From Zantedeschia hybrid cultivar (lineage: Eukaryota > Streptophyta > Magnoliopsida > Alismatales > Araceae): DNA of 64,000 nt. The DNA lies in contig JARZZO010000002.1 of NCBI GenBank assembly GCA_030544215.1, positions 74,717,150 to 74,781,149 on the forward strand, read 5' to 3'. Below, one piece after another: positions 37,787 through 49,790 of this stretch. A program made the translations under genes and the position numbers. The notes under the pieces are model-generated. The model was not told the origin of the DNA and did not search any database. It saw only the letters and a list, made by a program, of their open reading frames with translations. Numbering within the stretch: position 1 is the first letter of the stretch; each line of letters starts with the position of its first letter.

Positions 37787-39356
37787 TGTTAGTATTAGGT
37801 GGTCTGAAAATCAATCTGATACTATGTATTATTCAGTTTATTAATAAATGACATTAATTCATTGTGTGTAATTAGTTCGATCTATGTTTATCGTATCACG
37901 ATGAAGTCTATGAACATGTGCAACAATCTTTGGATTATTATGAGATCATAATTACGGGACCGAAGACTTATAAACACATGTTCTTAATTGTTCTTAGTCG
38001 GAGGATGTTTGAGAAGGACATCAAACATCCGGATAGATTAGTACATGTTTCTTCAGCTCATATGATTAAGGTGACTGATCATATAAGTCACTTGTGTGGA
38101 GACACTATGATGGACCTGTAAGTGCTTATTGGGGAATGAGTTCACTGAACTGATCTGATTTAGAATCGTTGGATGGTATATACCTCACTGTTAACCAGCT
38201 CGATTCTTTTGTCACGGTTGCGTAGATGATTTTGGACTTGAGACACCAAAGATACATTGTTGGTAAGTCTCTGAGCTTTGACTTTGACTAACGAAACCTT
38301 AACCAGGAGTTATCAATAAGTCAAATGATCAGGTTTAGAGAAATGCCCTCAAAGGTAATTGTGTGTTCAATATGAGGTCATCCGCTCTTAGTATTATAAG
38401 AGAGAATGTTCCGAGAACGATGGGCTTAAATCCCTAGCCAGGGTGGACTCTGTACCAGATAAAGAGTTATTCGATATAGATTAGCGGCATTTGATTCAAG
38501 TGAATCGACCAGCTAAGGTTTAACAGTAAATCATATCTTAGGTCGATTCGGGAACATTGTATGGATGAAGGATTATATCCACGTGCTAACCGATGACGGA
38601 AACGTTCTAATAGAGGGTTGCAATAACCCCAATGCCATCCAGGATCACACGATATTGCTTGGCATCTAACGTAATTAGAAGCTCGTCCGAATTTACTGTG
38701 GGACATTAAATTCGGTTGATTAATTAATATAAGGATATTAATTAATTCAGTGGGTCAGTAAAGGGTTACTAAGCTTAATGAGCCATTAACTAGACTAGTA
38801 TTTGGGCCTAGAGGGTCATACGCAAAAGATTTTCAAGTCGACGGATAATTTGACGAGATTTCGGATAAGTATGGGTTTTATGAAAAACTGCAAATACACT
38901 GATTATAAAAGAACGGTCGCTAGGTCGGGGGTCAGCAACCCTGACCTAGGTGCCGACCTCTCTCTCTCTCTCTTGGGCACACCTCTCGAGGCTGGCCCTC
39001 TAGAGGATCTGCTCCGGCTCCTGACAGCTCTGCTTCTCGTTCGACGGGAGTTTCCGAATCCGCATGTCGCGGCGGATTACGCACAGCCAGACAGGATTTG
39101 CATACACCGTATCGAGCAAGGAGGCGAGGACGATCCATTACAAGGAGAACCACGTGGATACCGCTAGAGGTCAGGCACCTGCGCGGCTTGCAGCATCGTT
39201 CCGATAGAACCGAAGAATGAATGCAGATTCGAATCTGCGCAAGGTAAATCTAATTTACTGTTTAAGGTTTTAGTATATCGAAACGGGACGGATCTTTTCC
39301 CGAATTTAATTTTTCGCTGCATTTTTCGGACGGATCTCGACACAGTGAACCTAACA
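37787..39356. mobile_element. Solo LTR, 1570 bp, with 5-bp target duplication CATAT
   Basis: The segment starts TGTTAGTATTAGG and ends GAACCTAACA, so it has the TG..CA ends with a short inverted repeat (TGTTAG/CTAACA). It is flanked by CATAT at 37782-37786 and at 39357-39361. Removing it and one CATAT restores the local repeat unit (AACCAAGACTTCATATGTCATA, compare AACCAAGGCTCTATATGTCATA at 36912). There is no internal coding sequence, hence a solo LTR left by recombination. The lineage is not determined. Confidence 0.9.
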
Positions 39357-39363
39357 CATATGT

Positions 39364-40863
39364 CATATATATACTATATATATTAAACATAGTTCCCTGG
39401 TGCCACATGTCAACATAAAAAAATTATGTTTCCCACCTAAATTCTCTCTCCATTATCTATTAGTATCTTTGTCCCATATTAATTCTTTCTCTCCCCCCTC
39501 TCTCTTATTAATTCTCTCTTCCCTATTAATATATTTGTCTTCTATTAATTTTTCCTCATTAATTTTCTCTCTCCTCCCTCTCTCTCATTAATTATCTCTC
39601 TCTCCCCTCTCTCTCGTTAATTTTCTTCCTCTCTCTCTTTCTCTATTGGCCCTCTCTTGATAACAAAAATTTCTTATATATAATAATAATAATAACTTCT
39701 TATATACTATATATATAATCAATCTCTCTTTTGTATTATTATTATATCATCATCATCATCATCTCTCTTTCTCATCTTTAACTTTTTTCTTTTTACCTAT
39801 TAATATTTCTATCTCCTATTTTTTCTATCCCCTATTATTACTGATGTTGTTGTTGTTGTTATTATTGCAATCTCCTGAGATAATAATAACTAGTTTTGAT
39901 ATTATTATTATTGTTGTTATTGTTGAGATAATCTAATGGGATCATAATAACTAATTTTGACATTATTATTATTAAAAGATTATATCGAAATAGTGGTCTC
40001 ATAGAATAATAATAACTAATTTTGATATTATTATTATTAAAAAATTAATGTCGAAATGGTAGTCTCGTGGGATAATAATAACTAATTTTGATATTATTAT
40101 TATTTTTAAAATTATTATTATTATTACCATCCTCTTTCACATTTTTTCTCCCTATTAATGTTTATATCTCCTATTTTTTTGTCTCCTATTATTATTATTT
40201 TTGTTGCAATCTCTTGGGATAATAATAATTAATTTTGACATTATATTATTGTTATTATCATCATCATTATTGTTGAGGTGGTTTCATAAGATAATAATAA
40301 TTAATTTTGATATTATTATTATTTTTGGAAGTAGCATTAATTTCGTTATTATTATTATTATTAATGAGACCAATTTATGTCTCACTTTTCTCACTCATAT
40401 TATTGTTGTTGTTGTCACTATTAATATTGGGACAGTCTCTTAGGATAATAATAATAAATTTTAATATTTATTATCCTTATTGAGATAACTCTATAGGATA
40501 ATAATAACTAACTTCATTATTAATGAGACCAATCTCTCTCTCATTTTTCTCTCAATCTATGTCTCGACACAATATTTATTGAGATAATCTCATGGGATAA
40601 TAATAATAATTTTGAGTTCACTTTTTAATTTTCTATCTCAATCCATATTTCAATTAGATACAATGGTTGTGAACTTTTAATATTTACTAAACAACTAACC
40701 TAATATTCATAGAAAAAAATGTTAGTATTTTTTAACATATATACTTCTGTAATTATTTTATTCATTCCTTCACAAAGAGTAAAAAGTTAACCTCACTTAT
40801 ATTAATTATAACTATTTTATTGAATCTATTAATTTATCGTGCATCGCACGAGATTGCAACTAG
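39364..40863 (+). mobile_element. Helitron-like element with ATT-rich body
   Basis: It ends at 40860-40863 with CTAG followed by T, 8 bases after the hairpin TCGTGC ATC GCACGA (40837-40851). The 5' side has TATATACTATATATATTAAAC, a degenerate Helitron 5' end; the exact first base is uncertain. Beyond the 3' end the flank TATCCCAATACAACAC continues the ~190-bp repeat unit interrupted at 39362. The body is made of CT-rich and ATT-rich runs with a ~60-70 bp degenerate repeat (AATAATAACTAATTTTGA). Non-autonomous. Confidence 0.7.
39860..40520. repeat. Degenerate ATAATAACTAATTTTGA repeats
   Basis: At least seven copies of the word AATAATAACTA.TTTTGA.ATTATTATT, spaced roughly 60-90 bases. Each is a small dyad (AATAATAA / TTATTATT). 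Confidence 0.75.
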
Positions 40864-40869
40864 TATATC

Positions 40870-42140
40870 CCAATACAACACTTCTTTCTTTACAGGTACA
40901 TATATTTATAGGTGAGCAGGGGCAAAGCCTGAGAGATCCTTCAGAGTTAGAGATACTTGCAAACTGGTCAATAATTCTACCTAATTAGACGAGAAATTTA
41001 AGTCCACCTGATCATCCACGGAAGTAATCCTACGGACCATGCATAAGTATCCCAAGGGAACTTTTAGGTTCCAACCATGAATAGCACAAATTTCTCTCCC
41101 TCTTTTTCCTGCTCCTATGCACAATTCTCTTTCTCTCGTAGTTATCCTCTCACATTCATACCCCTACATACGATACCTAGGGTTTCCTTGTGTGACATAA
41201 AGTTAATGACCCTCCTTTTACTTTGCTCTCACCTTAATTAATACTCTTCATCTATCTTTTTTCCTCGTAGGAAATATTTTTCACCTCTCATTTAACTATA
41301 TAGCAAATCGTCAAAGTATTAATGTAACAATATAATAATGCAGTCCCATAATAACTTAATAACATAGTAACTTAGTAACATAATTGTTTATTAGTTATTA
41401 TTATATCAAACATATTAAAGCATTAATATATTAAAATCTCACCGAATGAAGAGATTAACCTTACTACGTACCTTGTTATGTTAATCATTAACATTGGAGG
41501 AGATAATGTTATTACATTACTTATTTTATAAAAAAAGATTACATTACTTCATTAGTATACTACATATTCAATTAGTACGCTTAATGGTCCTTACAAACAA
41601 TTAAGGAGAGCGGTTGAAAAAATAATATTAGAAGAATAAAAGGGTGCAAAATATTAGCCAAGTGATGACATTGGATAGAAAATAATATTGATAGCCTTAT
41701 AACAGGAGGTCAAATAAAAAGTTTATTTATTTTTAATTTTTACATGAACTATGAAAAATAATTTATAAATCATCATTTTTTAAATATAAATATAATTGTC
41801 GTAAAATTATTTCGCTTGTAATCCTATTGTAAGCAACGCAAAATTCTTTTACAAATAAACAATTCGATCAAATTGTCAGAAAAATGTTTTATTGGAAAAC
41901 AAACGAATGAAAATATTATCAAGAGAATAATTTCATAGGTACCAAATAGCAGATTTTGATTTCATTTTCATGTAAATCTATTTCCTTAAAAAGTCTTTTT
42001 TATTTGAAAATGTTTTACGTGGAACCAAATGCACCCTTAGTATCTTGCCATAGTCAATGTATTTTTCTCCCTGCATATTAATTTGCATTATTAGATTAAG
42101 TTTTTCTAAAATTTTGTTATTGAAGAATTGTAGTCTTATT
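40870..42140. other. AT-rich DNA, no gene recognised
   Basis: The remainder of the ~190-bp repeat near 40870, then CT- and AT-rich DNA. It is probably the body of the Helitron ending at 42170. Confidence 0.4.
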
Positions 42141-42142
42141 TG

Positions 42143-42170
42143 TCGTGCATTGCATGAGCACTTTGACTAG
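42143..42170 (+). mobile_element. Helitron 3' terminus
   Basis: The hairpin TCGTGC ATT GCATGA (42143-42157), one arm slightly diverged, is followed by CTAG at 42167-42170 and T. It has the same terminal design as the ends at 5515 and 40863. The matching 5' end is not identified between 40.9 and 42.1 kb. Confidence 0.55.
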
Positions 42171-42467
42171 TAAGGAGTAATTCCTCATCTTTTAGGAGAT
42201 TCATTTGACAAAATTTGATTTTGTGAGTGTGAAAGGTTATAAGTAAATGAGAATTGGACTATAGTTGCAAACGAACATCTTTATGAATATTTTCATTATT
42301 GAAACAAAAACAGATATTTTTTATTAGAATTTCATAAAAGATATATATTCATTATTCGAGAATAAAGATTCTCCAATCTATTTAACAAATTTTAAAATAT
42401 TTATTTTAAACAATATATTTTTAAGAAAATACTCACTGGAAGTGCATAACTACTATAACTAAAAATA

Positions 42468-42840
42468 TTTGGGTTTTTTTCATATATACCCCTCAAATAC
42501 ACCGTGTTTGCATGTATACCCCCAATTGTCACGTATTAGCATCATGACCCCTGAAATCTTTAAAAAGTTACATGTATACCCCTCAATCTAATTCACTATT
42601 ATTTTACATATATACTCCTCAATTAACTAAAATCTTGCATTATGTACCCCCGACATGGCCGATGATGTCAATGATTTATGCAATGTTTATGACATATTCC
42701 TTGAAATTCACCTTAGTTTGGTGGGAGGGGTGTAAATGCAAAATTTTGAAGATTTCAAGAATATCGATGATAATATATGAGAGTAGGAGATATACATACA
42801 AATATGACATATTTGAGGGTTATATACAAAAAACCCAAAA
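42468..42840. mobile_element. MITE with ~30-bp TIRs
   Basis: The left end TTTGGGTTTTTTTCATATATACCCCTCAAATA is mirrored by the right end (reverse complement TTTTGGGTTTTTTGTATATAACCCTCAAATA). Internally, ATGTATACCCCTCAAT-type words repeat about every 30-50 bases. There is no coding sequence. It ends about 320 bp upstream of the AsnRS start codon. Confidence 0.75.
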
Positions 42841-43097
42841 CATTTTCTACAGGAAAAACTCTGGAAAAGCGGATACTTCCTTAAGCTTCGTATTTGGCGT
42901 CATAACGTGCACCCGCCCTAATTTATCCGGCCAACAGAGGGGTAGTGCTCACAGGATTCCAAAGCGACTACCGGTTCCAAAACAAAAAGAAAATGGGATT
43001 CCAAGGCGACTTCGTCTGGCCCCAAATCGTTCCCAATCGCTGCTCGAGACGAGAAATCACCTTATCTCGTACGTTATTGCAGCACCAGCGAACCACC

Positions 43098-43104
43098 TAT
43101 AAAA
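43098..43104 (+). promoter_or_regulatory. TATA box of the AsnRS gene
   Basis: TATAAAA lies 56-62 bases before the ATG at 43160, a fitting distance for a short plant leader. Confidence 0.55.
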
Positions 43105-43159
43105 CCGCAGAGCTAAGAACGAGCCACAGCTAAACGTAGACCATTCCCGCCGGAGGACG

Positions 43160-43603
43160 ATGGCGGCAGCAGCGGCAGCGGCTGCTTCCTTCGCCTCCGC
43201 CCGCTCTCTCCGTTTCAAGCCCCGCACCGCCGCTCGCTTCCTCATCTGCGCGGCCGCCAGAACCGCCCGCCCCCGCCCACGGAGGCCCCAAATCTTGCTC
43301 ACCATTCCTTCCAATGCTCCACTCTTCCTCTCCCGCCGCCACCCTCGGTGGGCTCTTCCCGAGCCCCGGGACTCCAACTGGAGGCGATTCTGCAGCGCCA
43401 CTGTTTCGGCCGAGAGCGACGCACGGGAGGCGGCGACGGCCGGCGCCGAGTCCGGGGAGAAGGTTCGGGAGTTCCGGAGGCGTCAGAGGATCGCGGATAT
43501 AAAGGAGGAGCCGAACGAAGGGCTGGGGCGTGTAGGGCAGAGGCTTGTTGTGAGGGGCTGGGTGCGGACTTGCAGAGTGCAGAGGAGCGTGACCTTCGTC
43601 GAG
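43160..43603 (+). CDS. NS1: Asparaginyl-tRNA synthetase, organellar: first exon only
   Basis: The ATG at 43160 opens 148 codons to GTC GAG|GTCAGT at 43603. Residues 1-80 are Ala/Arg/Ser/Pro-rich without acidic residues, as in dual chloroplast/mitochondrial transit peptides. Residues 103-148 (REFRRRQRIADIK, EGLGRVGQRLVVRGWVRTCR, QRSVTFVE) match the start of the anticodon-binding OB fold of plant organellar AsnRS (Arabidopsis NS1/SYNO, At4g17300). The enzyme charges tRNA-Asn with asparagine. The next expected residues (NDGSCLSN-type) and the class II catalytic core are not found anywhere to 64000. Either the first intron exceeds 20 kb or the gene has been cut by insertions. Confidence 0.85.
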
Positions 43604-44025
43604 GTCAGTTGTTGCGTGGCCGTGTAAACCTCTCCACAAATGTGTTTTTCATAAACCTACTTGAAATTGGCTTTCGCTGGGGACTCTCTGAGGTTTATGA
43701 TGAACTCAACTGTATGCACAACGAAACATGAATTTACATAATGCGTTTATGATGAATGGATTTAAGATTGACATGTTTAAATGCATGCCCATTTTCTTAA
43801 GTTGCTTCCAAACAGGTAATGTAAAAGCTCGCAAAACTGCATAACCAATGGCAATTCCATGTAGCTTGTATGATTATGCTAAACAAGTTAACAATTTACA
43901 TTTGTAAAAGGGAAATGATGCATGCAACATTTGGATGCTGTTTGGTTTGACATAAAAAATAGTGTAAACACTGTATAACACCTTATTTTTAGGGGACATG
44001 AAGTATGGTGTTTTACGGTCTTTGA
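43604..44025 (+). other. Start of AsnRS intron 1
   Basis: Begins GTCAGT. AT-rich, without coding features, up to the 3' end of the LINE. Confidence 0.6.
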
Positions 44026-45226
44026 TTTTTTTTTTGAAGGCAGCAAAAAGCCACATTCATTCATTGCACTAAATAGAGACAGAGTACATGGGTTGGAGAA
44101 AAAGAAACACTGTAATAATCTACCAAGCTAGTAGACATTACATTATCCCTAAGAAACCCAAAAACTCTCCTCTCTAGATAACAGAAAACATCCTACAACA
44201 CACCTAAAAAACCCTCAAAGAAATACAGTTTTCCACTGAGCACATCTAGATAAGATTACAGAATCTGAAATTTTGTCCCCTCCTCTTCTGAAAGACCATT
44301 CTTTAATGAAGAAAATACAGTTCCCAATAATCCCTGCTGGACTCGAGAACTGTTTGCTGAAAATTCTGAAATTCCTTTCCCTCCAAATAGCCCAAAACAT
44401 TGCTGCCAGAAGAGGTTCCCATATGCATTTCTCTTGATAAATAGGACACATCTGCTTCCAATTTTCCATCAGTCTGCCTACCGAATTGAAGCAGCCTTGA
44501 TTACAACCCAAGACTCTGAAAAGGGCCTTCCAAATAGCATCCACTATACCACAATTTATAAACAGATGATCCACAATCTCTTGAAACATCCCACAAAATG
44601 GACACATTCTTTTATCTGGGGTTACCTTAGCTTATCCCCTGTTGGTAATCTGCCCCAGGCTACCTTCCACATAAAAATTCTGATCTTAATAGGAAGGTGC
44701 TTATTCCACACCTGAGAGTCCCAGCTAACCTTGATCCCTCCTGAGTTCAGCACCTTGGTTGCAGAGCTGACATAAAAACTTCCCTCCTTGTTCCCATCTC
44801 TAGCTTTTCTCATCTACCCTGTCAATCAGCCCTTGGAAATGTTGGAGTAACAAGTTAAGTTGTATGAACTCCCTTTCTTCTCCAGCATGGAAATTCCTGC
44901 AAAATTCCAAGTCCCACATCAAACCTTGAGATGACAAAATCCGAACATCACTGATGGCAGAATTCCTATCCACTGTAATTCTGTAGATATTAGGAAATTC
45001 ATCTTTTAGGGCTCTACCCTCCTTCCATGCATGTTCCCAAAATTTACAGTTCTGCCATTACCCACCTTTATGTGAGTTGAACAATTATAGAAATCCCGGT
45101 TCTGCAAAATACTCTTCCAAACATTTGAAACTGAACCACTGATATAAAAACTTCTCATCCATATCTCATTATTGGAGAAATATTTATTCCTGGTAATTTT
45201 TGCCTATAGAGACTGATCTTCCTTTT

Positions 45227-45985
45227 CTATCCTCCATATCCATTTGACCAAAATAGCTTTGTTGATGTTTTGTATTGATGTAAACCTGCTCCCCCTTCCT
45301 TTGTACTCTTGTATACAAATTTCCAACCTATGTGATGATCGCCCTTAACATCATGATTTTTTCCTTTCCAAAAGAAAGCTGCTCTTATTGACTCTAATTT
45401 CTTACATACCATTTTTGGCACAACAAAAATGGATAAGAAATAGGTAGCCAAACTGGAAAGCACAGATTTAGACAAAACCCATCTTCCCCCTGCTGAGAGA
45501 AGGGAACCTTTCCATCTTTGAAGTTTAAACTCAAATTTTCTGATTAAAGGATTCCAATCAGAATTATTTAACTTCCTATCCGACAGAGGAAGTCCCAAAT
45601 ATGAAATAGGAAAGGAAACTGACTGCACATTGATCAGATTTGATAAAACTGCCTTCTTATCCTCAGGAACTCTAATACCAACCATTTCACTTTTTGAGAA
45701 GTTAATTTTTAGTCCAGTTACAGCTTCTAAAATCTTCAGCAAAATTTTCAAATTAACCATCTTTTCTTCATTTGTTGATGAAAATAAAATTGTATCATCA
45801 TCATATTGAAGGTGAGTAACCTCCTCTTCCATCCTTCTAACTTTGATACCCTCAATGATGTGACAATCTCTTGCTTTATTCCACATGGAGCTCATAACCT
45901 GTCCCACTATTAAAAAGAGGAGAGGTGATAGGGGATCACCTTGCCTAAGACCTCGAGCTTCCAAAGTAACCAAATGGAGCTCCAT
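45227..45985 (-). pseudogene. LINE RT palm/thumb reading frame
   Basis: 252 codons uninterrupted: EARGLRQGDPLSPLLFLIVG, LQYDDDTILFSS, TGLKINFSKSEMVGI, ISYLGLPLSDRKLN, and the thumb with LSAGGRWVLSKSVLSSLATY. It retains the two catalytic aspartates but has an A-to-D change just before them. Confidence 0.9.
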
Positions 45986-46683
45986 TGATTAAAATAGAGA
46001 ATTTTGCTATCCCAATGCAATTAGCTATCCACTCTGTCCATTTCCTTTTAAATCCCATTAGCTGCATAACTCTCAACAACCATTTTTGTTTATTCTATCA
46101 TAAGCCTTTTCAAAATCAATCTTGCACACAACACATTCATTTTTTCTACTCTTTTGATCATGAATGCATTCGTAGGCAACCATAAAATTGTCAAGAATAA
46201 ATCTGCCCTGAATAAAGGCTGCTTGATTGGAGTCTATCACCTTGCTGATCACTTGCTTGAGTCTTGTGGCCAAGGCTTTTGTAATGATCTTGTAACTGCC
46301 ATTTAGTAAGCTAATAGGCCTGAAATCTCCTAATCCTTCTGCACTGTCCTTCTTAGGGATAAGGACTATGAATGTGGAATTAAGAGATTTAATTTTCCAA
46401 GGCCTACTTTCAAATTCTTTAACCGATGCCATAATATCAATCTTAATAACTTCCAAAAAATGCTGATAGAACCCTATTGAGAAGCCATCCGGTCCTGGGG
46501 ATTTGGGAACACATCCATGCTAAAAATTGCAACCTTAATTTCCTCCTCAGAGAATGGTCGAATCAGATTATTTGCCTCTTGTTCTAAAATTTGCTTGAAC
46601 ATGTTAGAATTGATCCATGGTCTCCACTCCTCCTCTTCCTTAAATAGTTTCTCAAAAAAATTAACTGCAGCTGCTCCCTTTTC

Positions 46684-47373
46684 CTATTCCTCATATATAA
46701 TGTGATTGTCAACCTTAAGGGATTCTATCAAAATTCTTCTCTTTTTTCCACTAGCCATTGCGTGAAAATATGAAGTATTGTTATCACCCTCTTTTAGCCA
46801 AAGTTCCTTTGATCTCTGCTTCCACTTGATTTCTTCCCTTAATGTCCAGTCAAGATATTGCTGTTTTTTATTTTCCCATTGCTGAATTTCTTCTGTAATA
46901 ATCAGATCATTATCATGTTTGGCTTGAAAATCTTCAATCTCTTTAAGCAAATCCTTTCGAACCCGTGCAGCTATTCTAAAGGTTTTCTCACTCCACTTAT
47001 TCAGTTTCTTCTTCACCCATTTAAGTTTAGAAGCCAAATTATAGCAGGCATTTGAATGAAGAGGTGCTTCCTTCCACCATTTTGATACTAGATCAAAACA
47101 ATCTTCATGTTTCAGCCAGGCCAATTCAAATATGAACACTCTATCTTTATTACTTCTATTCTCTCCAACATAAAGCATAAGAGGAGTATGATACGAGAGA
47201 ATTCTAGGTAAACCTTTCAAATAAAATTTGCAAAACTTCTGCTGCCACTGTGGAGTAATGAAAAAACTGTCAATTTTTGATCTGGACCTAGCATTAGCCC
47301 AAGTATATGACACTACTGTGGAATCCACTTCCATGAGGTTGCACGCATTCACCCAATCTCCAAAGGAGTCCAT
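46684..47373 (-). pseudogene. LINE endonuclease-RT linker frame
   Basis: 229 codons. The end of the endonuclease domain (NACNLMEVDSTVVSYTWANA, SKIDSFFITPQW) runs into the conserved helical linker and the ELWLKEGDNNTSYFHAMASG block. Confidence 0.88.
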
Positions 47374-47385
47374 CTCAGAATTCCA

Positions 47386-48276
47386 TCACAATTGATTCTC
47401 TCTTTCTCCTGGTAACCTTACAACATTAAAACCTCCTCCTACACACCATGCCTCTGCACTATAATATTGCAAATCTCTTAACTCATTAATGAACTCCATC
47501 TTTGCATGCATATCCTGAGGCCCATACACCCCTATGAATGTCCTGAGGATATCTTTGCTTTTCAGTTTGAAATCAATGGAAATACAATAAGTCCCCACTC
47601 TAGTATTGCACCACTGAAGCACATCCTGGTTCCACAATATCAAAATTCCCCCACTCATACCAATGATTTTTATAGTGGCATCATACCACTCCTCGTCCTC
47701 CCCTGGATTTATGACAGCAAGAGGCAAACAATCCTCAAGGGAATCTACATCTGCCACAATAGCTTCCTCACCACCAGCAGCCCCCTTACTGTGTCCCTGT
47801 CGCAGAACATCGTGAGGCTCTGAGTTTCCCATCAGACCTTCTTGACCAAATTTTGTCAGTGCCATCCCATTATTGTACTGCTGGTCTTGTACCATGTCTA
47901 CTGACTTAGATTCTGTGGGCCCTGGAAGAGTGCACCTCCTGCCCAATTCTATCATTGATCCCCTGAAAAACTCGTTCCCAACATATAGCTGTTGCGGAAG
48001 ATCACTATTAGATCTACCTCCTATCTCCGTTTCAATTAGCGGGTCCCCCTCCGGAGAGGAAACAAAGTGAGAGGAAGGAAGACAAGCCACTATCTTCAAG
48101 GAACCAGGCTCTCTGACCTGTTCGCCCAGCACAGAACCCGATTGCAGAGAAACGGGTAAGGAAGAAAGGTCCGAACGGGTCATAATACTACCCGTTGCGT
48201 CCCTTGGTGGTGACCCGATTGACTTACCCGATACGCTGTTAACAGCAGGACCCGAGGAGTTACCCGATGAAGCCAA
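47386..48276 (-). pseudogene. LINE ORF with ORF1-like head fused to endonuclease C-half
   Basis: 296 codons. Residues 1-190 are low-complexity, Ser/Gly/Glu-rich, as in plant LINE ORF1 tails. From about residue 205 (GMSGGILILWNQD) it reads as an exonuclease-endonuclease-phosphatase domain lacking its first catalytic motifs (the N-terminal WNxRG block). Confidence 0.75.
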
Positions 48277-48879
48277 CGAAGCCCGAAGCTATTCATCTTC
48301 CCAGCCCGACAACATCTTCTCTTTTGCCGGACTCCTCCTCCAATAAGAGCCTTTTCCTTCTGAGCGGAGATGATACCTCTCCATTTCCCAACCTGCCACC
48401 CTTGCCTCGAGCGCAGCAACATCCTCAAGACAACTGCCCGGCCTACTCAGTGTCCCAGACTCTCCATTAGTGAGACCAGCCCCCAATGAAGACTGAAACA
48501 GCTCATCTTCACAAGAGTTCTCCTCGGATACTATCCTGGTGCAGAGAGTCAAAACAAATCACTATTTAATGCTTAAAACCAACTTAGAAGATTTACTTGT
48601 AACCAAAACTTTGCCATCTGATCAGAGATCATGAAGTAGGGAGAAAATGTGGGTTAATGCAATAGACAAACAGTCGGCAAAGGTTTCATTTCTGTTGGTC
48701 CCTAAAAAATATCTTTTTGATAGCAAATTAGCAATAAACAAGCAATGGCAGCAGCCTCATAGCACTGAGTTGCTGCCCCCCTAGTAGTCCCTGAAACCTT
48801 TATGTTTTGTACTTTTGGATTGATGCTTCTATTTTTTGGGGATATGCATATGTTTGAAAAGCATTGAAATCAGAATCGG

Positions 48880-49010
48880 TCGATCCCGATCCGGATCGGG
48901 ATCGATGGTTCCCGATCCGGCTGAATCGGCCGATTTCAGCCGATCAGATCCCAATTCAGATCGGGATCGGCAGGTTCCAATCCAGACTCGGGATCCGTGC
49001 CGGAATTCCT
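48880..49010. repeat. GATCCGGATCGGGATCG palindromic island
   Basis: Clustered CGATCCCGATCCGGATCGGG words with both orientations present, analogous to the island at 59565-59650. Confidence 0.6.
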
Positions 49011-49790
49011 TGTTGAAAAAGGTGCATTGATTTGAAACAACACATCATTTGATATGTAGTTTCTGTATCAGTAGCTTCACTGATAGATTATGGTGAATTT
49101 GAGTCAAAGTAAAAGCAGATAAGACAAAGAAGGCAAGGTCAGACACAAATGGGTACTCTACAATGCATTTCTCTGTAGTCGTTCATCTTCCAGATGCTGA
49201 TTCTGTGGCATGGCCTTCAGAGGGTGTTCAGATCACCCCATATCATTAATAATGCTTCGAGGAAGGTGGGAACAGAGCATGTCTTGACTTCCTCTAGTGC
49301 ACTCAGCTGCGAAGAAACAAGGAATGTTAAGTGGCAAGTAGACATTCAGAGACATTATTTGCAAGAGGATACCAACAGAAGAGGAGTAAGTAATTGTCAA
49401 GGAGACCAAGGGGTTTCAGTTTGAAGTTGACTTGTCTGCTTACCCAACCATTGGAATGTGTTGCAGATGCTTTAAGAGCCAAATAGCTTTATAGCATCCT
49501 TGCATAAAGCTTGAATGCAACTGAATTTTTCGGAATGCAGAAATGAACCGACTATAAAGCCACTGAAAATCACTGAATAGGTTGGCACTTACTGTTCATG
49601 ATCCTTCAAACAAAATTTAGGTTAACGTGCAGATGGCATAGATGGTTAGTTATTGGACAAAATATCTCTACCTTTTATGTCCATTATTCTCTTTTTACAC
49701 CAACCTTGCTTTCAAAAAACTTTTCCATACCAGCTTCTGATAAATTACTTTGAGATTTTTAACGGCCTAAACCTTTTGGGTTACTTTGAG
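49010..49790. other. AsnRS intron or intergenic DNA
   Basis: No clear element. Short plus-strand frames around 49190-49440 are not recognised. Confidence 0.4.

Larger units (their letters stand above)
44026..48560 (-). mobile_element. LINE (plant L1-type) retrotransposon, decayed, antisense to AsnRS
   Basis: Minus-strand reading frames in order: a 5' part (48552-47900); a C-terminal endonuclease piece with GGILILWNQD, GVYGPQDMHAK and EAWCVGGGFNVVR; the linker (47373-46684) with LKEGDNNTSYFH; RT blocks STFIVLIPKKD, DFRPISLLNGSYKIITKALA, NQAAFIQGRFILDN and VCKIDFEKAYDR (46456-46073); GLRQGDPLSPLLFLI and QYDDDTILF (45985-45227); and a zinc-finger RVT tail with IRIFMWKVAWGRLPTG and CPFCGMFQEIVDHLF...C (44813-44215). 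A T-run on the plus strand at 44027-44037 is its poly(A) tail. Stops and frameshifts separate the frames. The active-site box reads YDDD instead of F/YADD. The N-terminal half of the endonuclease is missing. Confidence 0.92.

Noticed and set aside
43130..43731. Antisense and alternative frames over the AsnRS exon
   Set aside because: GC-rich shadows. The frame starting at 43160 is the one carrying the transit peptide and OB-fold wording.
49190..49440. Possible coding exon (AsnRS exon 2 or another gene)
   Set aside because: Translation in all plus frames lacks the expected AsnRS residues and shows no recognisable domain.
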